Shown here piece after piece: positions 52,512 to 61,783 of a stretch of 64,000 nt of DNA. The stretch is from Ensifer sp. LCM 4579 (lineage in GTDB: Bacteria > Pseudomonadota > Alphaproteobacteria > Rhizobiales > Rhizobiaceae): NCBI RefSeq assembly GCF_001854885.1, contig NZ_MDDV01000001.1:1-64000 (forward strand), in the 5' to 3' direction. The position numbers were made by a program, and so were the translations under genes. The notes under the pieces were generated by a model. It had not been told where the DNA came from. It made no database searches and worked only from the letters and a program-made list of their open reading frames with translations. Numbering within the stretch: the stretch's first letter is position 1; each line of letters starts with the position of its first letter.

Positions 52512-52898
52512 ATGCAGACCAATTCACAGAGCAACACACCTCACACGGAAGAAGCGCTGCCGGAAGTGCTGATGCGAATCGTCACGGAGCTCCACGACGT
52601 CGCCTATCTCATCGAGCGCATCGAACCCCAGCTTCTGGACAGCAGGGATGGCGGCGCGGATGTCGACAGGATGATGGTATTCCAGGGCATCGACCTGGCG
52701 GTCCAGAAGACGCGCGGCCTCGCTGAATTCATCGACACGATCACTGCGTCCATTCCCGACAGCTGGCTGGTGGACGTCAGCACGGCCGTCAATCTCGTCA
52801 AGCTGGCGGACATGAAGAAAGCCCTCGGCAACGGCATTCTTCGCCATGGACACTCGCAGCCGCTGACGAAAGCCGCGGGTGATTTCGAGGCATTCTGA
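52512..52898 (+). CDS. cheT: CheT, CheZ-like signal termination protein
   Basis: The 128-residue helical protein has a D-x-x-x-Q motif at Asp61-Gln65 (GIDLAVQKTRG), the arrangement used by CheZ/CheX-type phosphatases. In S. meliloti CheT is reported to help remove phosphate from CheY1 and to bind CheR. It is the last che gene here, 290 bp before fliF; that gap shows no gene. Confidence 0.82.
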   Translation: MQTNSQSNTPHTEEALPEVLMRIVTELHDVAYLIERIEPQLLDSRDGGADVDRMMVFQGIDLAVQKTRGLAEFIDTITASIPDSWLVDVSTAVNLVKLADMKKALGNGILRHGHSQPLTKAAGDFEAF

Positions 52899-53188
52899 CC
52901 GGCTGACCCGCTGCGAAATCTTCTCATTCATACGGCCGCACGCGCCGTGAAGTGCTCGGACGACCGTTGCTGCCATTCTGCATTCGCCTTCCGACGAATC
53001 GCCCGCTTTCCAAATCCCCGTCAAGTTCGCGCAAGTTTCGCTGCCTAGCTTCGCTTCCGGGGCTGGTAGATTCGCGTGTATCGAATGTCGGCGATCAAGC
53101 CGATACCCAGCAACCCGAATGTTGGATCTGCGTATGGCGACGTCGATCATGGGCGAGGCTGTCATGCGGTACTGGGTGCGGAAACAGA

Positions 53189-54862
53189 ATGAATCTGTTC
53201 GATCAATTTTCGACGTTTACGAAGAATCTGAGTAGTCTCGGGCAGGGCAAGCTGATCGCGCTTGCCGTCGCCGGCGTCGTTGCAATCGGTGCCGTCCTTG
53301 CCGCAGCCATCTACGTCAACAAGCCGTCTTATGAAACGCTCTATGTCGGTCTCGAGCGCAGCGATGTGACCCAGATCAGCCTTGCGCTCGCAGAGGCGAA
53401 CATCGATTTCGAAGTCGGTTCCGATGGCGCCAGCATCCAGGTTCCCGTCGGCATGAACGGCAAGGCGAGATTGCTGCTTGCCGAGCGCGGCTTGCCGAAT
53501 AGCGCCAATGCCGGATACGAACTCTTCGACAATGTCGGCTCGATCGGCCTCACCTCCTTCATGCAGGAAGTGACGCGCGTTCGTGCGCTCGAGGGCGAGA
53601 TCGCCCGAACGATCCAGCAGATCTCCGGCATTGCCGCCGCGCGCGTCCATATCGTGATGCCGGAGCGGGGCAGTTTCCGCAAGACCGAGCAGACGCCGAC
53701 GGCCTCGGTGATGATTCGAGCGAGTGCCACGGTCGGTCGCAATGCCGCCGCCTCCATCCGCCATCTGGTCGCATCGTCGGTGCCGGGACTTAATATCGAC
53801 GATGTCACCATCCTCGATTCGACGGGCCAGCTTCTCGCCTCCGGTGACGACCCTGCCAACAGCGCCCTCAACCAGTCGCTCGGCGTCGTCCAGAACGTCC
53901 AGACCGATCTCGAAAAGAAGATCGACAATGCGCTCGCGCCCTTCCTCGGCATGGATAATTTCCGCACCAGCGTAACCGCCGAACTCAACACCGATGCGCA
54001 GCAGATCCAGGAGACCGTTTTCGATCCCGAATCGCGGGTCGAGCGTTCCACACGCGTCATCAAGGAAGAACAGAAATCCAGCCAGCAGCAGCCGGATAAT
54101 GCCGCAACCGTACAACAGAACGTGCCGCAGGCGGCGCCTCGTGGCGGTGCCGGGCAGCAATCGAGCGACGAGGCCGCCAAGAAGGAAGAACAGACGAATT
54201 ACGAGATCAACAGCAAGACGATCGCGACCGTCAAGAACAGCTACTCGATCGAGCGCCTCTCGATCGCGGTTGTCGTCAATCGCGGCCGTCTGGCAGCCAT
54301 GGTCGGCGAGCCGGCCGACCAGGCGAAGATCGATGCCTATCTCCAGGAAATGCAGAACATCGTTTCATCGGCTGCAGGCTTCGATGCCAAGCGCGGCGAC
54401 GTCGTCACGCTGAAGGCGATGGACTTCGTCGAAACGCAATTGCTCGACCAGGCCGTCGCCGGCCCGGGCATCATGGAAATGCTGACGCGCAATCTCGGCG
54501 GCATCATCAACTCGCTCGCCTTCGTCGCCGTCGCCTTCGTGGTAGTCTGGATGGGCATGCGACCGCTGGCACGCCAGATGGGCTTCGGCGGCCAGGCGGG
54601 TCAGCTCGAAGGCGAGGCGGCCGGCCTCGAACTGCCGGACTTCTCGCCGGCCGGCGCCGGCGCCGGGGGTGCCCTCATGGAAGGCTTCGGTTCCGACTTC
54701 GGCTTCGACAGCACCGACGACCTGCTCGACATGGGCGACGAGGCCGGCTTCAACCGCCGCGTCAAGGAAGGCCCGGAGCGCAGACTCGCTCGCATGGTCG
54801 AGATCAGCGAGGAGCGGGCCGCAAAAATCCTGCGCAAGTGGTCTCTCGACCAAGCCGCCTGA
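53189..54862 (+). CDS. fliF: Flagellar MS-ring protein FliF
   Basis: The 557-residue protein builds the membrane ring of the basal body. It has a first membrane segment (LIALAVAGVVAIGAVLAAAI, residues 22-41), ring-building domains (VMPERGSFRKTEQTPTASVM) and a second segment near residues 435-455 (INSLAFVAVAFVVVWMGM). The C-terminus binds FliG (RRLARMVEISEERAAKILRK). The ATG at 53189 is chosen by homology of the start MNLFDQFSTFTKN. A terminator follows. Confidence 0.95.
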   Translation: MNLFDQFSTFTKNLSSLGQGKLIALAVAGVVAIGAVLAAAIYVNKPSYETLYVGLERSDVTQISLALAEANIDFEVGSDGASIQVPVGMNGKARLLLAERGLPNSANAGYELFDNVGSIGLTSFMQEVTRVRALEGEIARTIQQISGIAAARVHIVMPERGSFRKTEQTPTASVMIRASATVGRNAAASIRHLVASSVPGLNIDDVTILDSTGQLLASGDDPANSALNQSLGVVQNVQTDLEKKIDNALAPFLGMDNFRTSVTAELNTDAQQIQETVFDPESRVERSTRVIKEEQKSSQQQPDNAATVQQNVPQAAPRGGAGQQSSDEAAKKEEQTNYEINSKTIATVKNSYSIERLSIAVVVNRGRLAAMVGEPADQAKIDAYLQEMQNIVSSAAGFDAKRGDVVTLKAMDFVETQLLDQAVAGPGIMEMLTRNLGGIINSLAFVAVAFVVVWMGMRPLARQMGFGGQAGQLEGEAAGLELPDFSPAGAGAGGALMEGFGSDFGFDSTDDLLDMGDEAGFNRRVKEGPERRLARMVEISEERAAKILRKWSLDQAA

Positions 54863-54883
54863 TCGAGCAGACATACGGAATGA

Positions 54884-54909
54884 AAATCCCGCCTCCGCGC
54901 GGGATTTTT
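54884..54909 (+). terminator. Rho-independent terminator after fliF
   Basis: AAATCCCGC (54884-54892) pairs with GCGGGATTT (54899-54907) around a 6-base loop and is followed by a T-run. It lies 21 bp after the fliF stop and should end the che-fliF transcript before visN. Confidence 0.85.
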
Positions 54910-55707
54910 CGTCTTTGCCGTCGCGAGCCACTGGATCGCCTTGACCCGCTCGAGCGGTCCGGCAGCGGAAACAGTTGTTCGAAACATTGCCCAGGTCCGA
55001 GGGGCCCGGACCATCGAGGCAGCGAGTCCGCGGCTAGATTCCGTCTCGGTGTCGGAGTCTTGCTTTGGGCATTGGTTGCCGTAATTAAGAAAAACTTAAC
55101 CTTTCTATTTTCCGGGATAGCCGACGCCAGCCATTTGCCGCTTTCGCGCGCGCCCGGTTGCTTGTCGCCGAGTGCGGTTTGGACGAATATAACGTTAGTT
55201 GATCGAAATAGAGTTTCGCCGCGCCCTTCTTTTCTCCCGAGTTATTCTCTGGTTCTTCGAGGACTCCATTTGGTGCATTTTGGCAACAGGTGGATGTCTT
55301 AAGCAAACTGTCCGGGTTGTATTCGCGGCTTCCGACCCCTGAATTGGCGTTTTGGTTGTATCTGCGACACGCAGATGCCGCGCACGCCGGCGCTTCCAGG
55401 ATCTCATACTATCCGCACGTCGAAGGGAAAGTGGCGAAGAATCAAAGATGTAGGTGGGATTCCGATATCCGGCTGCGTTAGCCAGGCGCTACGGTGAGTA
55501 TGGATGGTTCGCTGGACACGAAAGAAGGCGCGAAAGCAAACCACCGGGCAATGGCAGTGCCTTTTTAGGGGAAGCGATATACAGTTTAGAAAGTGATTCG
55601 CGTCCTGATTTTGCGCGTGGTGGCATAGTACCGGCCCCGGCCGGATGTTGTTGGAGGCAGGCAAGCGCATTTCCGGGAAGCCGAATTCGGCATGGGGGCT
55701 GAATGTC
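54910..55707 (+). promoter_or_regulatory. Long upstream region of visN
   Basis: This gap of about 800 bp shows no convincing gene. It holds an AT-rich inverted repeat TTAAG-AAAAA-CTTAA (55085-55099) and a palindrome TAACGTTA (55190-55197). Since VisN/VisR head the motility hierarchy, this region is a likely integration point for upstream signals, but no proven promoter can be assigned. Confidence 0.4.
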
Positions 55708-56445
55708 ATGGAGATTTCGCAGGCGAAGGCGGCTTGGTCTTTCGAGGCCGCTGCGCCACCGGCACGCGGTTGGGGCATATCGCGCGAACAGTTGATCAGA
55801 AGACTTGGCGAAACCGTCAGCCGCAGCGGCCTCGGCAATGGGCTGGCGGCGCTGACGGAATATGTCGGGGCGAGCCATTATCTTCTGGCCCGACATGATC
55901 TTTCCCAGGACGGTGGTCTCGACTTCGTCATCTGCTCCGACTGGCCATTCGACGTCGTTCGCCGGCTCTCGCGAATTGTCGTCGGCTTGAACGCAAAGAC
56001 GAGCGAACTGGACAAGTGCCTGGCGGCGCTGCAGCCATGCTTCCATCCCATGCCGGACGACATCGATCTACCGCGTGGGATCAGCCGCTCCTATTGCATC
56101 CTCACCTTGAATGTGGGTCGATCCCGTTTGTCGTTCATGCTCCTGTTCCCCGAGGACGTCATCCTGTCCCAGGACGGGCTGCGCGACATCGGGGTGCTGG
56201 CGAGCTATCTTGCCAGCCTGAAGGCAGATGTCGCCGTACGGCAGGAACGGGAGTTCGAGTTGACCGAACGCGAGATCGAATGCCTGTTCTGGATAGCGGA
56301 AGGCAAGACGAGCGATGAAATCGCCGTCATTCTCGGCATCTCCCGGAACACGATCAACAACTACATCACCAGCGTGATGCGAAAGACTGCCACCCGGACC
56401 CGTTCGGAGGCGATCGCCCACGCAGTTCGCCACAATCTGGTGTAG
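55708..56445 (+). CDS. visN: LuxR-type master regulator of motility, subunit N
   Basis: The 245-residue regulator has an N-terminal ligand-sensing type domain (about 20-165) and a C-terminal LuxR HTH (about 185-243: LTEREIECLFWIAEGKTSDE, then ISRNTINNYITSVMRKTA). VisN and VisR form a heterodimer that activates flagellar genes through Rem in S. meliloti. I prefer the ATG at 55708, after GGGGGC, to 55645, which lacks a site. Confidence 0.88.
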   Translation: MEISQAKAAWSFEAAAPPARGWGISREQLIRRLGETVSRSGLGNGLAALTEYVGASHYLLARHDLSQDGGLDFVICSDWPFDVVRRLSRIVVGLNAKTSELDKCLAALQPCFHPMPDDIDLPRGISRSYCILTLNVGRSRLSFMLLFPEDVILSQDGLRDIGVLASYLASLKADVAVRQEREFELTEREIECLFWIAEGKTSDEIAVILGISRNTINNYITSVMRKTATRTRSEAIAHAVRHNLV

Positions 56446-56455
56446 GAGCACGAGG

Positions 56456-57187
56456 ATGGTGCATATCGCGACAGGCGTGCGCTACGGCGAAGACACGAGC
56501 GGCAGCGGAAAGGCCGCCCGGGCTGCGGCGCTGGTCGCAAGGCTGCAGGCGATGCAGCGGCAGATCAATGCGAAGAGCTTCGCCGTCCTGCGAGTCAATG
56601 GAATGGCCGCGACGCGCAAGCTTACCTGCGTGCTCCATAATTGGGGGGCCGCGTCGGAAGTGAATGCGCACGACCTCATCAAGGTCTATGGGGAGGAACT
56701 GCTCCAGCATCTCGACCGCTCGCCGCTGCCGGTGCTGTGGGACGGCCAGGGGCAGCACCAGATCGCAGAGGCGTCCGATTTCGAGCCGTTCACGTATCGG
56801 CTGGGCGGCCGCAGGCTCTCCTATTCCGGGATCGGCTTTCCGGTGAGACTTGGCGCCCAGGGGAACGGCTATGTGGTCTTTACCGGCAGCTACATGGATG
56901 CATCCGGCGAACAGCTTGTCGAACTGCACGGACGCTGCGCCCACGTCATGACCGACATGCTGGCTGCCGATGAAAGGCGCACCGTCAGGGCCGAGGCGCT
57001 CAGCGACCGCGAGATCGCCTGCCTGCAGATGGCGGGCGACGGCCATATCAGCGAGGAGATCGCCGACAAGATGGGCCTGTCCGTTCATACGGTGAACGCC
57101 TATCTCGGCGCCGCGACGACGAAACTCGATTCGGTGAACCGCATCCAGGCGATCGCCAAGGCCATACGGCTCGGATATATCAGCTAA
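56456..57187 (+). CDS. visR: LuxR-type master regulator of motility, subunit R
   Basis: The 243-residue protein resembles VisN in layout: a sensing domain (about 20-160) and a LuxR HTH (LSDREIACLQMAGDGHISEE, then LSVHTVNAYLGAATTKLD). It lies 10 bp after visN behind GGAGCACGAGG, so the subunits are made together. Its end faces the minus-strand motor operon. Confidence 0.92.
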   Translation: MVHIATGVRYGEDTSGSGKAARAAALVARLQAMQRQINAKSFAVLRVNGMAATRKLTCVLHNWGAASEVNAHDLIKVYGEELLQHLDRSPLPVLWDGQGQHQIAEASDFEPFTYRLGGRRLSYSGIGFPVRLGAQGNGYVVFTGSYMDASGEQLVELHGRCAHVMTDMLAADERRTVRAEALSDREIACLQMAGDGHISEEIADKMGLSVHTVNAYLGAATTKLDSVNRIQAIAKAIRLGYIS

Positions 57188-57307
57188 TATCTGCACCGGA
57201 GTTCGCCAAGCTCGTGAAGAAGGCAGCGCCGCGGCGCCGAGAGGACGTGCGGCGCTCGCGCATCGGCCCGAAAATCGTACCCGATTTTCGGAAAGCTCGA
57301 TGCGCAG

Positions 57308-57361
57308 ATTCAAAGAGTTACAGCGACCTTTGCGCGTCTGAACAGACGCGCGGCGCTGTAG
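57308..57361 (-). repeat. 54-bp rhizobial dispersed repeat, copy B
   Basis: Read on the minus strand this begins CTACAGCGCCGCGCGTC, has a hairpin GCGCGTC-TGTTCA-GACGCGC and ends at CTTTGAAT, matching copy A at 43952. It lies between the convergent visR and motor operons, where the hairpin could also act as a bidirectional transcript end. Confidence 0.75.
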
Positions 57362-57378
57362 AGGGGCAGGAGTTCTGG

Positions 57379-57819
57379 TCAGCTTGCGAGCGGGAGCGAA
57401 TAGGACCTGACGAATTTCGCCTCCGCCAGGCTTCTGGCGAGGAAGGCCGTGTTCTCATCGGGATCTTTCGAGGGCTTTTGGAAATTGATGTGGCTGATTT
57501 CTATGCCGGCCGTTTCCCCGGCAAGGACGAGGCGCACATAGACCGCGACGCCGCGCGGCTTCAGTTCGAGGTCGAGGGTGATCTCGGGGCAACTGTTCCA
57601 GTCGAGGCTATAGTTCCCGCCGAGGCCGAAATTAACGGTCCCGGGCTGAAAATAGAGTTCTGCAGCCGATTCCACGAGGTCGGCGAGGCTCGCATAGGAC
57701 TCGAACCGCAAAAGCGCGATGAAATCCGCAGCATCGATCAGGCGTAGTTCCGTTGCTATCGGACGGATCGCCTCTGCGACTATCTTTTCGCGTTCTTCGG
57801 AGAATTCGTTCTTTTTCAA
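57379..57819 (-). CDS. Conserved hypothetical protein of the motility cluster
   Basis: The 146-residue protein (MKKNEFSEEREKIVAEAIRP at its start; YFQPGTVNFGLGGNYSLDWN; LDLELKPRGVAVYVRLVLAG) corresponds in place to the unnamed gene between visR and flhB in S. meliloti. It has no signal peptide or membrane helix. It ends the minus-strand motor operon, two bases after flhB. The function is unknown. Confidence 0.75.
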   Translation of the reverse strand: MKKNEFSEEREKIVAEAIRPIATELRLIDAADFIALLRFESYASLADLVESAAELYFQPGTVNFGLGGNYSLDWNSCPEITLDLELKPRGVAVYVRLVLAGETAGIEISHINFQKPSKDPDENTAFLARSLAEAKFVRSYSLPLAS

Positions 57820-57821
57820 GA

Positions 57822-58904
57822 TTATGTCACCCGTCTCTGTTGCGGCTGAGCTGCGTAGACCCGGTGAATCAGCTCGGCGACCGCCTTGTAAAACACCGGT
57901 GGAATGACACTATCTACCGAGACTTGTGCAAACATGGAGCGGGCGAGCGGCGGGTCTTCGAAAACGGGGATCTTGTTCTTCTCGGCGATCTCGCGGATCT
58001 TCAGGGCCACCAGATCCTGGCCCAGGGCAACGACCACCGGCGCGTCGTTTTCCTCGCGCACGTAGCGGAGGGCGACGGCGTAGTGCGTCGGGTTGGCGAT
58101 TACGAGCGTGGCGCGTGGCACGGAGGCCATCATGCGCTTGCGTGCGCGGTCGCGCTGCATCGAGCGCAGCCGCGACTTGACGATCGGGTCGCCCTGCGAC
58201 TGCTTCAGTTCTTCCTTCACCTCCTGCTTCGTCATCTTCAGTTGCGTGTACCAATGATGCCTGGTCCAGAACAGGTCGACGATCGCCAGCACCGCCGTCG
58301 CCAGAAGAACGACGATCATGATCTGCTTGAGGTCGGACATCATCGTCGTGAAGATCGTCACTGGATCGGAAAACATCAGGTCGAGCGTCGCGAAGTAGTC
58401 GTTCCATAGAACGAAGACGACGATGAGCGAGACGATGATGATCTTGAACAGAGACTTGCCGAATTCCACCAGCCCCGGAACGCCGTAAATGCGCTTGAAC
58501 CCCGCTACCGGCGACACCCGGTTCATCTTCGGCATGACGCGGTCGAGGACGGGGCGCGGCAGGTTCTGGAAAATCGAGGATCCGACCCCGAAGACGATGA
58601 GCAGGACGAAGATCGGTACGAGCAGCGCTGCCGCCTTCACGAGGATGTGCGAGACCAGACCGACGACGTCGGTCGCCGTGCCGATGCGCCAGGCTTCCGG
58701 CTGTTCGAAGATGTCCTTGAGCGCTTGCGCCGTGCTTGCCACGCCGTCCGCAAGGAAGAAGACGATGAAGATGTAGATCGCCAGCGTCGAGGCGAAGACC
58801 GTCGTTTCGCGGGAAAAGGGGAGATTGCCTTTGTCGGCGGCATCGGAAAGTTTCTTCTCCGATGGCGCCTCGGTTTTGCTGTCCTTGTCCTGATCGTCCG
58901 ACAT
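57822..58904 (-). CDS. flhB: Flagellar export switch protein FlhB
   Basis: The 360-residue protein has four membrane helices (for example [18 protein letters not shown]) and a cytoplasmic domain with the self-cleaving NPTH motif ([14 protein letters not shown]). It switches export from rod/hook to filament proteins. The ATG at 58904 begins [21 protein letters not shown] 230-bp gap separates it from fliG. Confidence 0.95.
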   Translation of the reverse strand: MSDDQDKDSKTEAPSEKKLSDAADKGNLPFSRETTVFASTLAIYIFIVFFLADGVASTAQALKDIFEQPEAWRIGTATDVVGLVSHILVKAAALLVPIFVLLIVFGVGSSIFQNLPRPVLDRVMPKMNRVSPVAGFKRIYGVPGLVEFGKSLFKIIIVSLIVVFVLWNDYFATLDLMFSDPVTIFTTMMSDLKQIMIVVLLATAVLAIVDLFWTRHHWYTQLKMTKQEVKEELKQSQGDPIVKSRLRSMQRDRARKRMMASVPRATLVIANPTHYAVALRYVREENDAPVVVALGQDLVALKIREIAEKNKIPVFEDPPLARSMFAQVSVDSVIPPVFYKAVAELIHRVYAAQPQQRRVT

Positions 58905-59111
58905 GAACGGAACGCTCCCGCCGCCATAGAGTGGGATGAGAAAAGCCGTCGCCGGTGCACATCCCCCGGCCATCCGCGCCTGAGAATCGATCTGCAGGCT
59001 GAGACGAGGCGCTTCTGTGGTGGACCGCGCGCGCCCCATATGCAAGAGCCGGCCGCTGGCAAGGCGTCCGGCTCAACAGAAATCAATGTGTGGCTTCGGA
59101 TTTGGAGAGGG

Positions 59112-59130
59112 TCGCGGCTGGGAGCCGCGA
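59112..59130 (-). other. Hairpin just after the fliG stop codon
   Basis: TCGCGGCT-GGG-AGCCGCGA forms a perfect 8-bp stem, five bases from the fliG stop. It lacks a T-run, so it is a weak terminator at most; it may protect the upstream mRNA or lower flhB expression. Confidence 0.5.
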
Positions 59131-59135
59131 TTTGC

Positions 59136-60167
59136 TCAGGCTGCTTCCGCCTCTTTCTCCTTGAGTTCCAGTTGCCCGCTCGCGGCGAGGCGAATCGCCT
59201 CCTGCGCAATCGACCGCCGCGCGATAGCGACGTCGCGCGGGTTGATGCCGGCATCGCCGCCGGCCAGATCCGATTCGATCATCCGGCGCTGGCGCGCACC
59301 GATCGACGCGAGGACCGATTCGCGCAGCTCCGCAGCCGAGCCACGAAGCGCCATGGTGATGATGTCGGTGGAGACGTCGTTGAAAAGCTGCACGCGGCTT
59401 CTCTGCGGCATGTAGAGGATGTCGTCGAACAGGAAGATCTTCGGCCGGACCTTCTTGGCCGAGTCGGTGTTGAGCGTCTCGAGCGAGGCAAGCAGCGTAT
59501 CCACCTGCTTCTTTTCGAGCTCGTTCATCACTTCCGCGATCTTGGCCGGCCCGGGCGAATTGCGTTCCGCGTCCATCTCGTCGATCATCTCGATCACGCG
59601 GGCTTCGATGATGGCGGCCGCCTTGGGGCTGACATTCTTCATGTTGACCGCGCGGTTGAGAATATCCGGTCGCTGCCTGTCCGAAAGCTGCAGCAGCACC
59701 TTGGCGCCGAAGTTCGAAGGCATCATCGAAAGGACGTAGGCGATGGTCTGCGGGTGTTCCTCGGCGAGCAGCTTCGAAACGGCGACAGGATCGCAGTCCT
59801 GCAGGCGGTCCCAGATGTTGGCCTCGTAGGACTGGAACGTCGCCCGGCGTCCGAGCAGCCCGTCGACCTCATCCGGCGTCAGACCTTCTTCGAGGATGCT
59901 CTCCATGGCCTTGGCATTGTCCATCAGGCCCGCGCCTTCGGTGAAGAGATCTTCGAATTCGTTGACGAGCGCTTCGAGCTCGTGGGGAGGGATGGCGCGC
60001 AGCGATTGCGCGGCGGCGATAATCGCCTGCAGTTCGCTTTGCGTGAAGAATTTCAGCAGTTTTCCCGCCACGGACTTGCCCATCGCCAGCAGTACGGCCG
60101 CCGCTTTTTCCGTCTGTGACAGCGGTTTGGCTATCGCCTGTCCTTCGAAACTTCCGAAATCCGTCAT
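59136..60167 (-). CDS. fliG: Flagellar motor switch protein FliG
   Basis: The 343-residue protein connects the MS ring to the C ring and contacts MotA. It has armadillo-like domains (KAAAVLLAMGKSVAGKLLKF; EEHPQTIAYVLSMMPSNFGA) and the charged torque helix region in the C-terminal third (IFLFDDILYMPQRSRVQLFN). It ends in a Glu/Lys/Ala-rich tail. Confidence 0.95.
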   Translation of the reverse strand: MTDFGSFEGQAIAKPLSQTEKAAAVLLAMGKSVAGKLLKFFTQSELQAIIAAAQSLRAIPPHELEALVNEFEDLFTEGAGLMDNAKAMESILEEGLTPDEVDGLLGRRATFQSYEANIWDRLQDCDPVAVSKLLAEEHPQTIAYVLSMMPSNFGAKVLLQLSDRQRPDILNRAVNMKNVSPKAAAIIEARVIEMIDEMDAERNSPGPAKIAEVMNELEKKQVDTLLASLETLNTDSAKKVRPKIFLFDDILYMPQRSRVQLFNDVSTDIITMALRGSAAELRESVLASIGARQRRMIESDLAGGDAGINPRDVAIARRSIAQEAIRLAASGQLELKEKEAEAA

Positions 60168-60195
60168 GGATTCATCCCTCGCCCAACATCGGGCT

Positions 60196-60780
60196 TTACT
60201 TCTTGCTGCTCTTGATCTCGATGAGCTTGACGCCGAACCGGGTCACGTCGCCGTCAAGGACGGTAATCTCGCCGCGGCCGATCACACGACCGTTGACCAT
60301 GATTTCCACGGGCTCACCGATCTTGCGGTCGAGCGCGATCGTCGCTCCCTCGGAGAGGCCCATGAGGCTGGAGACCTGCATGCGGCTGGTGCCGAGAACG
60401 ATCTGGACATCGATCGGGATGTCCATGATCAGGTCCATATTGGCGGTCATGCTGCTGCCCGGCGCGCCTTGTGCCGGGGAGCCGACATCGAAATCGTTGC
60501 CGCCGAACCCGCTGTCGAGGTCGGGGCCTCCGGTCGTGTCGGTTCCGTCGAAATCGCCGCCGAAGCTCCCGCCGAAGCCCGCCCCATCGGATGCGCCGAA
60601 ATCGCTACCGAAGTCCGAGAGGTCGGCCGCCGGTGCGGGCGCTGCGAAATCGCCGCCGAAATCGGTCGGGGCATTGTCCTTCTTCAGAACGCCGCGCAGG
60701 TCGTCGATTGCCTGGTCGAGTTCGGCGTCTTCCGTGAATCCGGCCTGTTCGTCGATGGATGCTGCTTTTTTTCGTACCAT
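60196..60780 (-). CDS. fliN: Flagellar motor switch protein FliN with FG-rich N-terminal extension
   Basis: The 194-residue protein (E. coli FliN has 137) has a SpoA domain at residues 113-190 ([39 protein letters not shown]). Residues 38-104 are low in complexity, with repeated FG, DFG and GGDF units. A short helix near the start ([14 protein letters not shown], 19-32) resembles the CheY-binding peptide usually found in FliM. A start at 60816 is possible, but the ATG at 60780 has a better upstream site. Confidence 0.88.
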   Translation of the reverse strand: MVRKKAASIDEQAGFTEDAELDQAIDDLRGVLKKDNAPTDFGGDFAAPAPAADLSDFGSDFGASDGAGFGGSFGGDFDGTDTTGGPDLDSGFGGNDFDVGSPAQGAPGSSMTANMDLIMDIPIDVQIVLGTSRMQVSSLMGLSEGATIALDRKIGEPVEIMVNGRVIGRGEITVLDGDVTRFGVKLIEIKSSKK

Positions 60781-60831
60781 GTGCGGATCATTCCAGTTGA
60801 AGCTTGCCTCAGGCATTCTGAGAGGCGCGGT

Positions 60832-61779
60832 TTAACTCATGATGTGGCGAAGGATGTCCTGTTCGGACCCGTGCGTATCCTTGACCCGGACCGTGTACTT
60901 CGCACCGGACCGGCCGAACTCGCAGATATAGAGCTCCCGCCCGTTGGCGTTGACCTCGACCTGGACGTCCTGGTCGTCATGGAACGGGATCACGTCGCCG
61001 GGCTGCAGTCGGCTGATGGTGTCGAGCGTCAGGCTATCCAGCCGGATACGCGCCTCGAGGGTTACCGCCGATCGGCGGACCTGCTCCTTGATCTGCTCCG
61101 CCCACTCGGCTTTCGCACCCGCATTCTGGCCGGCGCTGTCGGGCATGGTGATCTGGGTCTTGAGCAGCGTGCCTTGCGGAATGATCACGCAGAAGGTCGA
61201 GAGCACCGGTCCAAGCCCGATCGTCATGTTGATGGAAGCCGCATAGACATCCGCGATCGCAGGATCCGATTGCGGGCGCTCTTCGCTGTTGTGGGCGCGG
61301 CCGAGCACCGGTTCATGCCCGCCTTGGGCGTTTACCGCCATGCGGAGAACCTCTGCGATCCTGTCGAACACCGGCGCCGCCACGTCTATCTCGATTTTCG
61401 ACAACGCCCTCGGCTCCGGCTCCTCGATCCCTGTCGGCTCGGCGCCGAGCAGGGCTTCGACGAGGGTGATGAGAACCGGGCTGTCGCAGCCGATCTGGAA
61501 GTCCTCGCACCAATTGCTGAGCGAGACGTCGCTGATGAGGAAACCGTCGCCCAGTTCGGCGATGAGGTCGTTGCGAAGGCCCGTCTTGTATCCGGCATAG
61601 CCGATCGTGATGTCTCGCCCCGTCTCGGCCTTGAGCAGGTCCGGCAGCGCTTCACCGAGGACCTGGCCGATTTCCAGGGCCGTGCGGCCGATGACCTTGT
61701 CGTCGCCGAGCGCGCCGATCATGCGCGCCAGCAGCCGCTTGTCGAAGGGGTAGATGTTCGATGCCGTGCTCGCATTCAT
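60832..61779 (-). CDS. fliM: Flagellar motor switch protein FliM
   Basis: The 315-residue protein forms the middle of the C ring. It has a CheC-like middle domain (RTALEIGQVLGEALPDLLKA; INMTIGLGPVLSTFCVIIPQ) and a C-terminal SpoA domain (LTLDTISRLQPGDVIPFHDD). The usual N-terminal CheY-binding motif (EIDALL) is not seen. The start lies four bases after motA. Confidence 0.92.
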   Translation of the reverse strand: MNASTASNIYPFDKRLLARMIGALGDDKVIGRTALEIGQVLGEALPDLLKAETGRDITIGYAGYKTGLRNDLIAELGDGFLISDVSLSNWCEDFQIGCDSPVLITLVEALLGAEPTGIEEPEPRALSKIEIDVAAPVFDRIAEVLRMAVNAQGGHEPVLGRAHNSEERPQSDPAIADVYAASINMTIGLGPVLSTFCVIIPQGTLLKTQITMPDSAGQNAGAKAEWAEQIKEQVRRSAVTLEARIRLDSLTLDTISRLQPGDVIPFHDDQDVQVEVNANGRELYICEFGRSGAKYTVRVKDTHGSEQDILRHIMS

Positions 61780-61783
61780 GGTA

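Noticed and set aside
59112-59130. Terminator after fliG
   Set aside because: The stem is strong but no T-run follows on the minus strand, so it is listed only as a hairpin.
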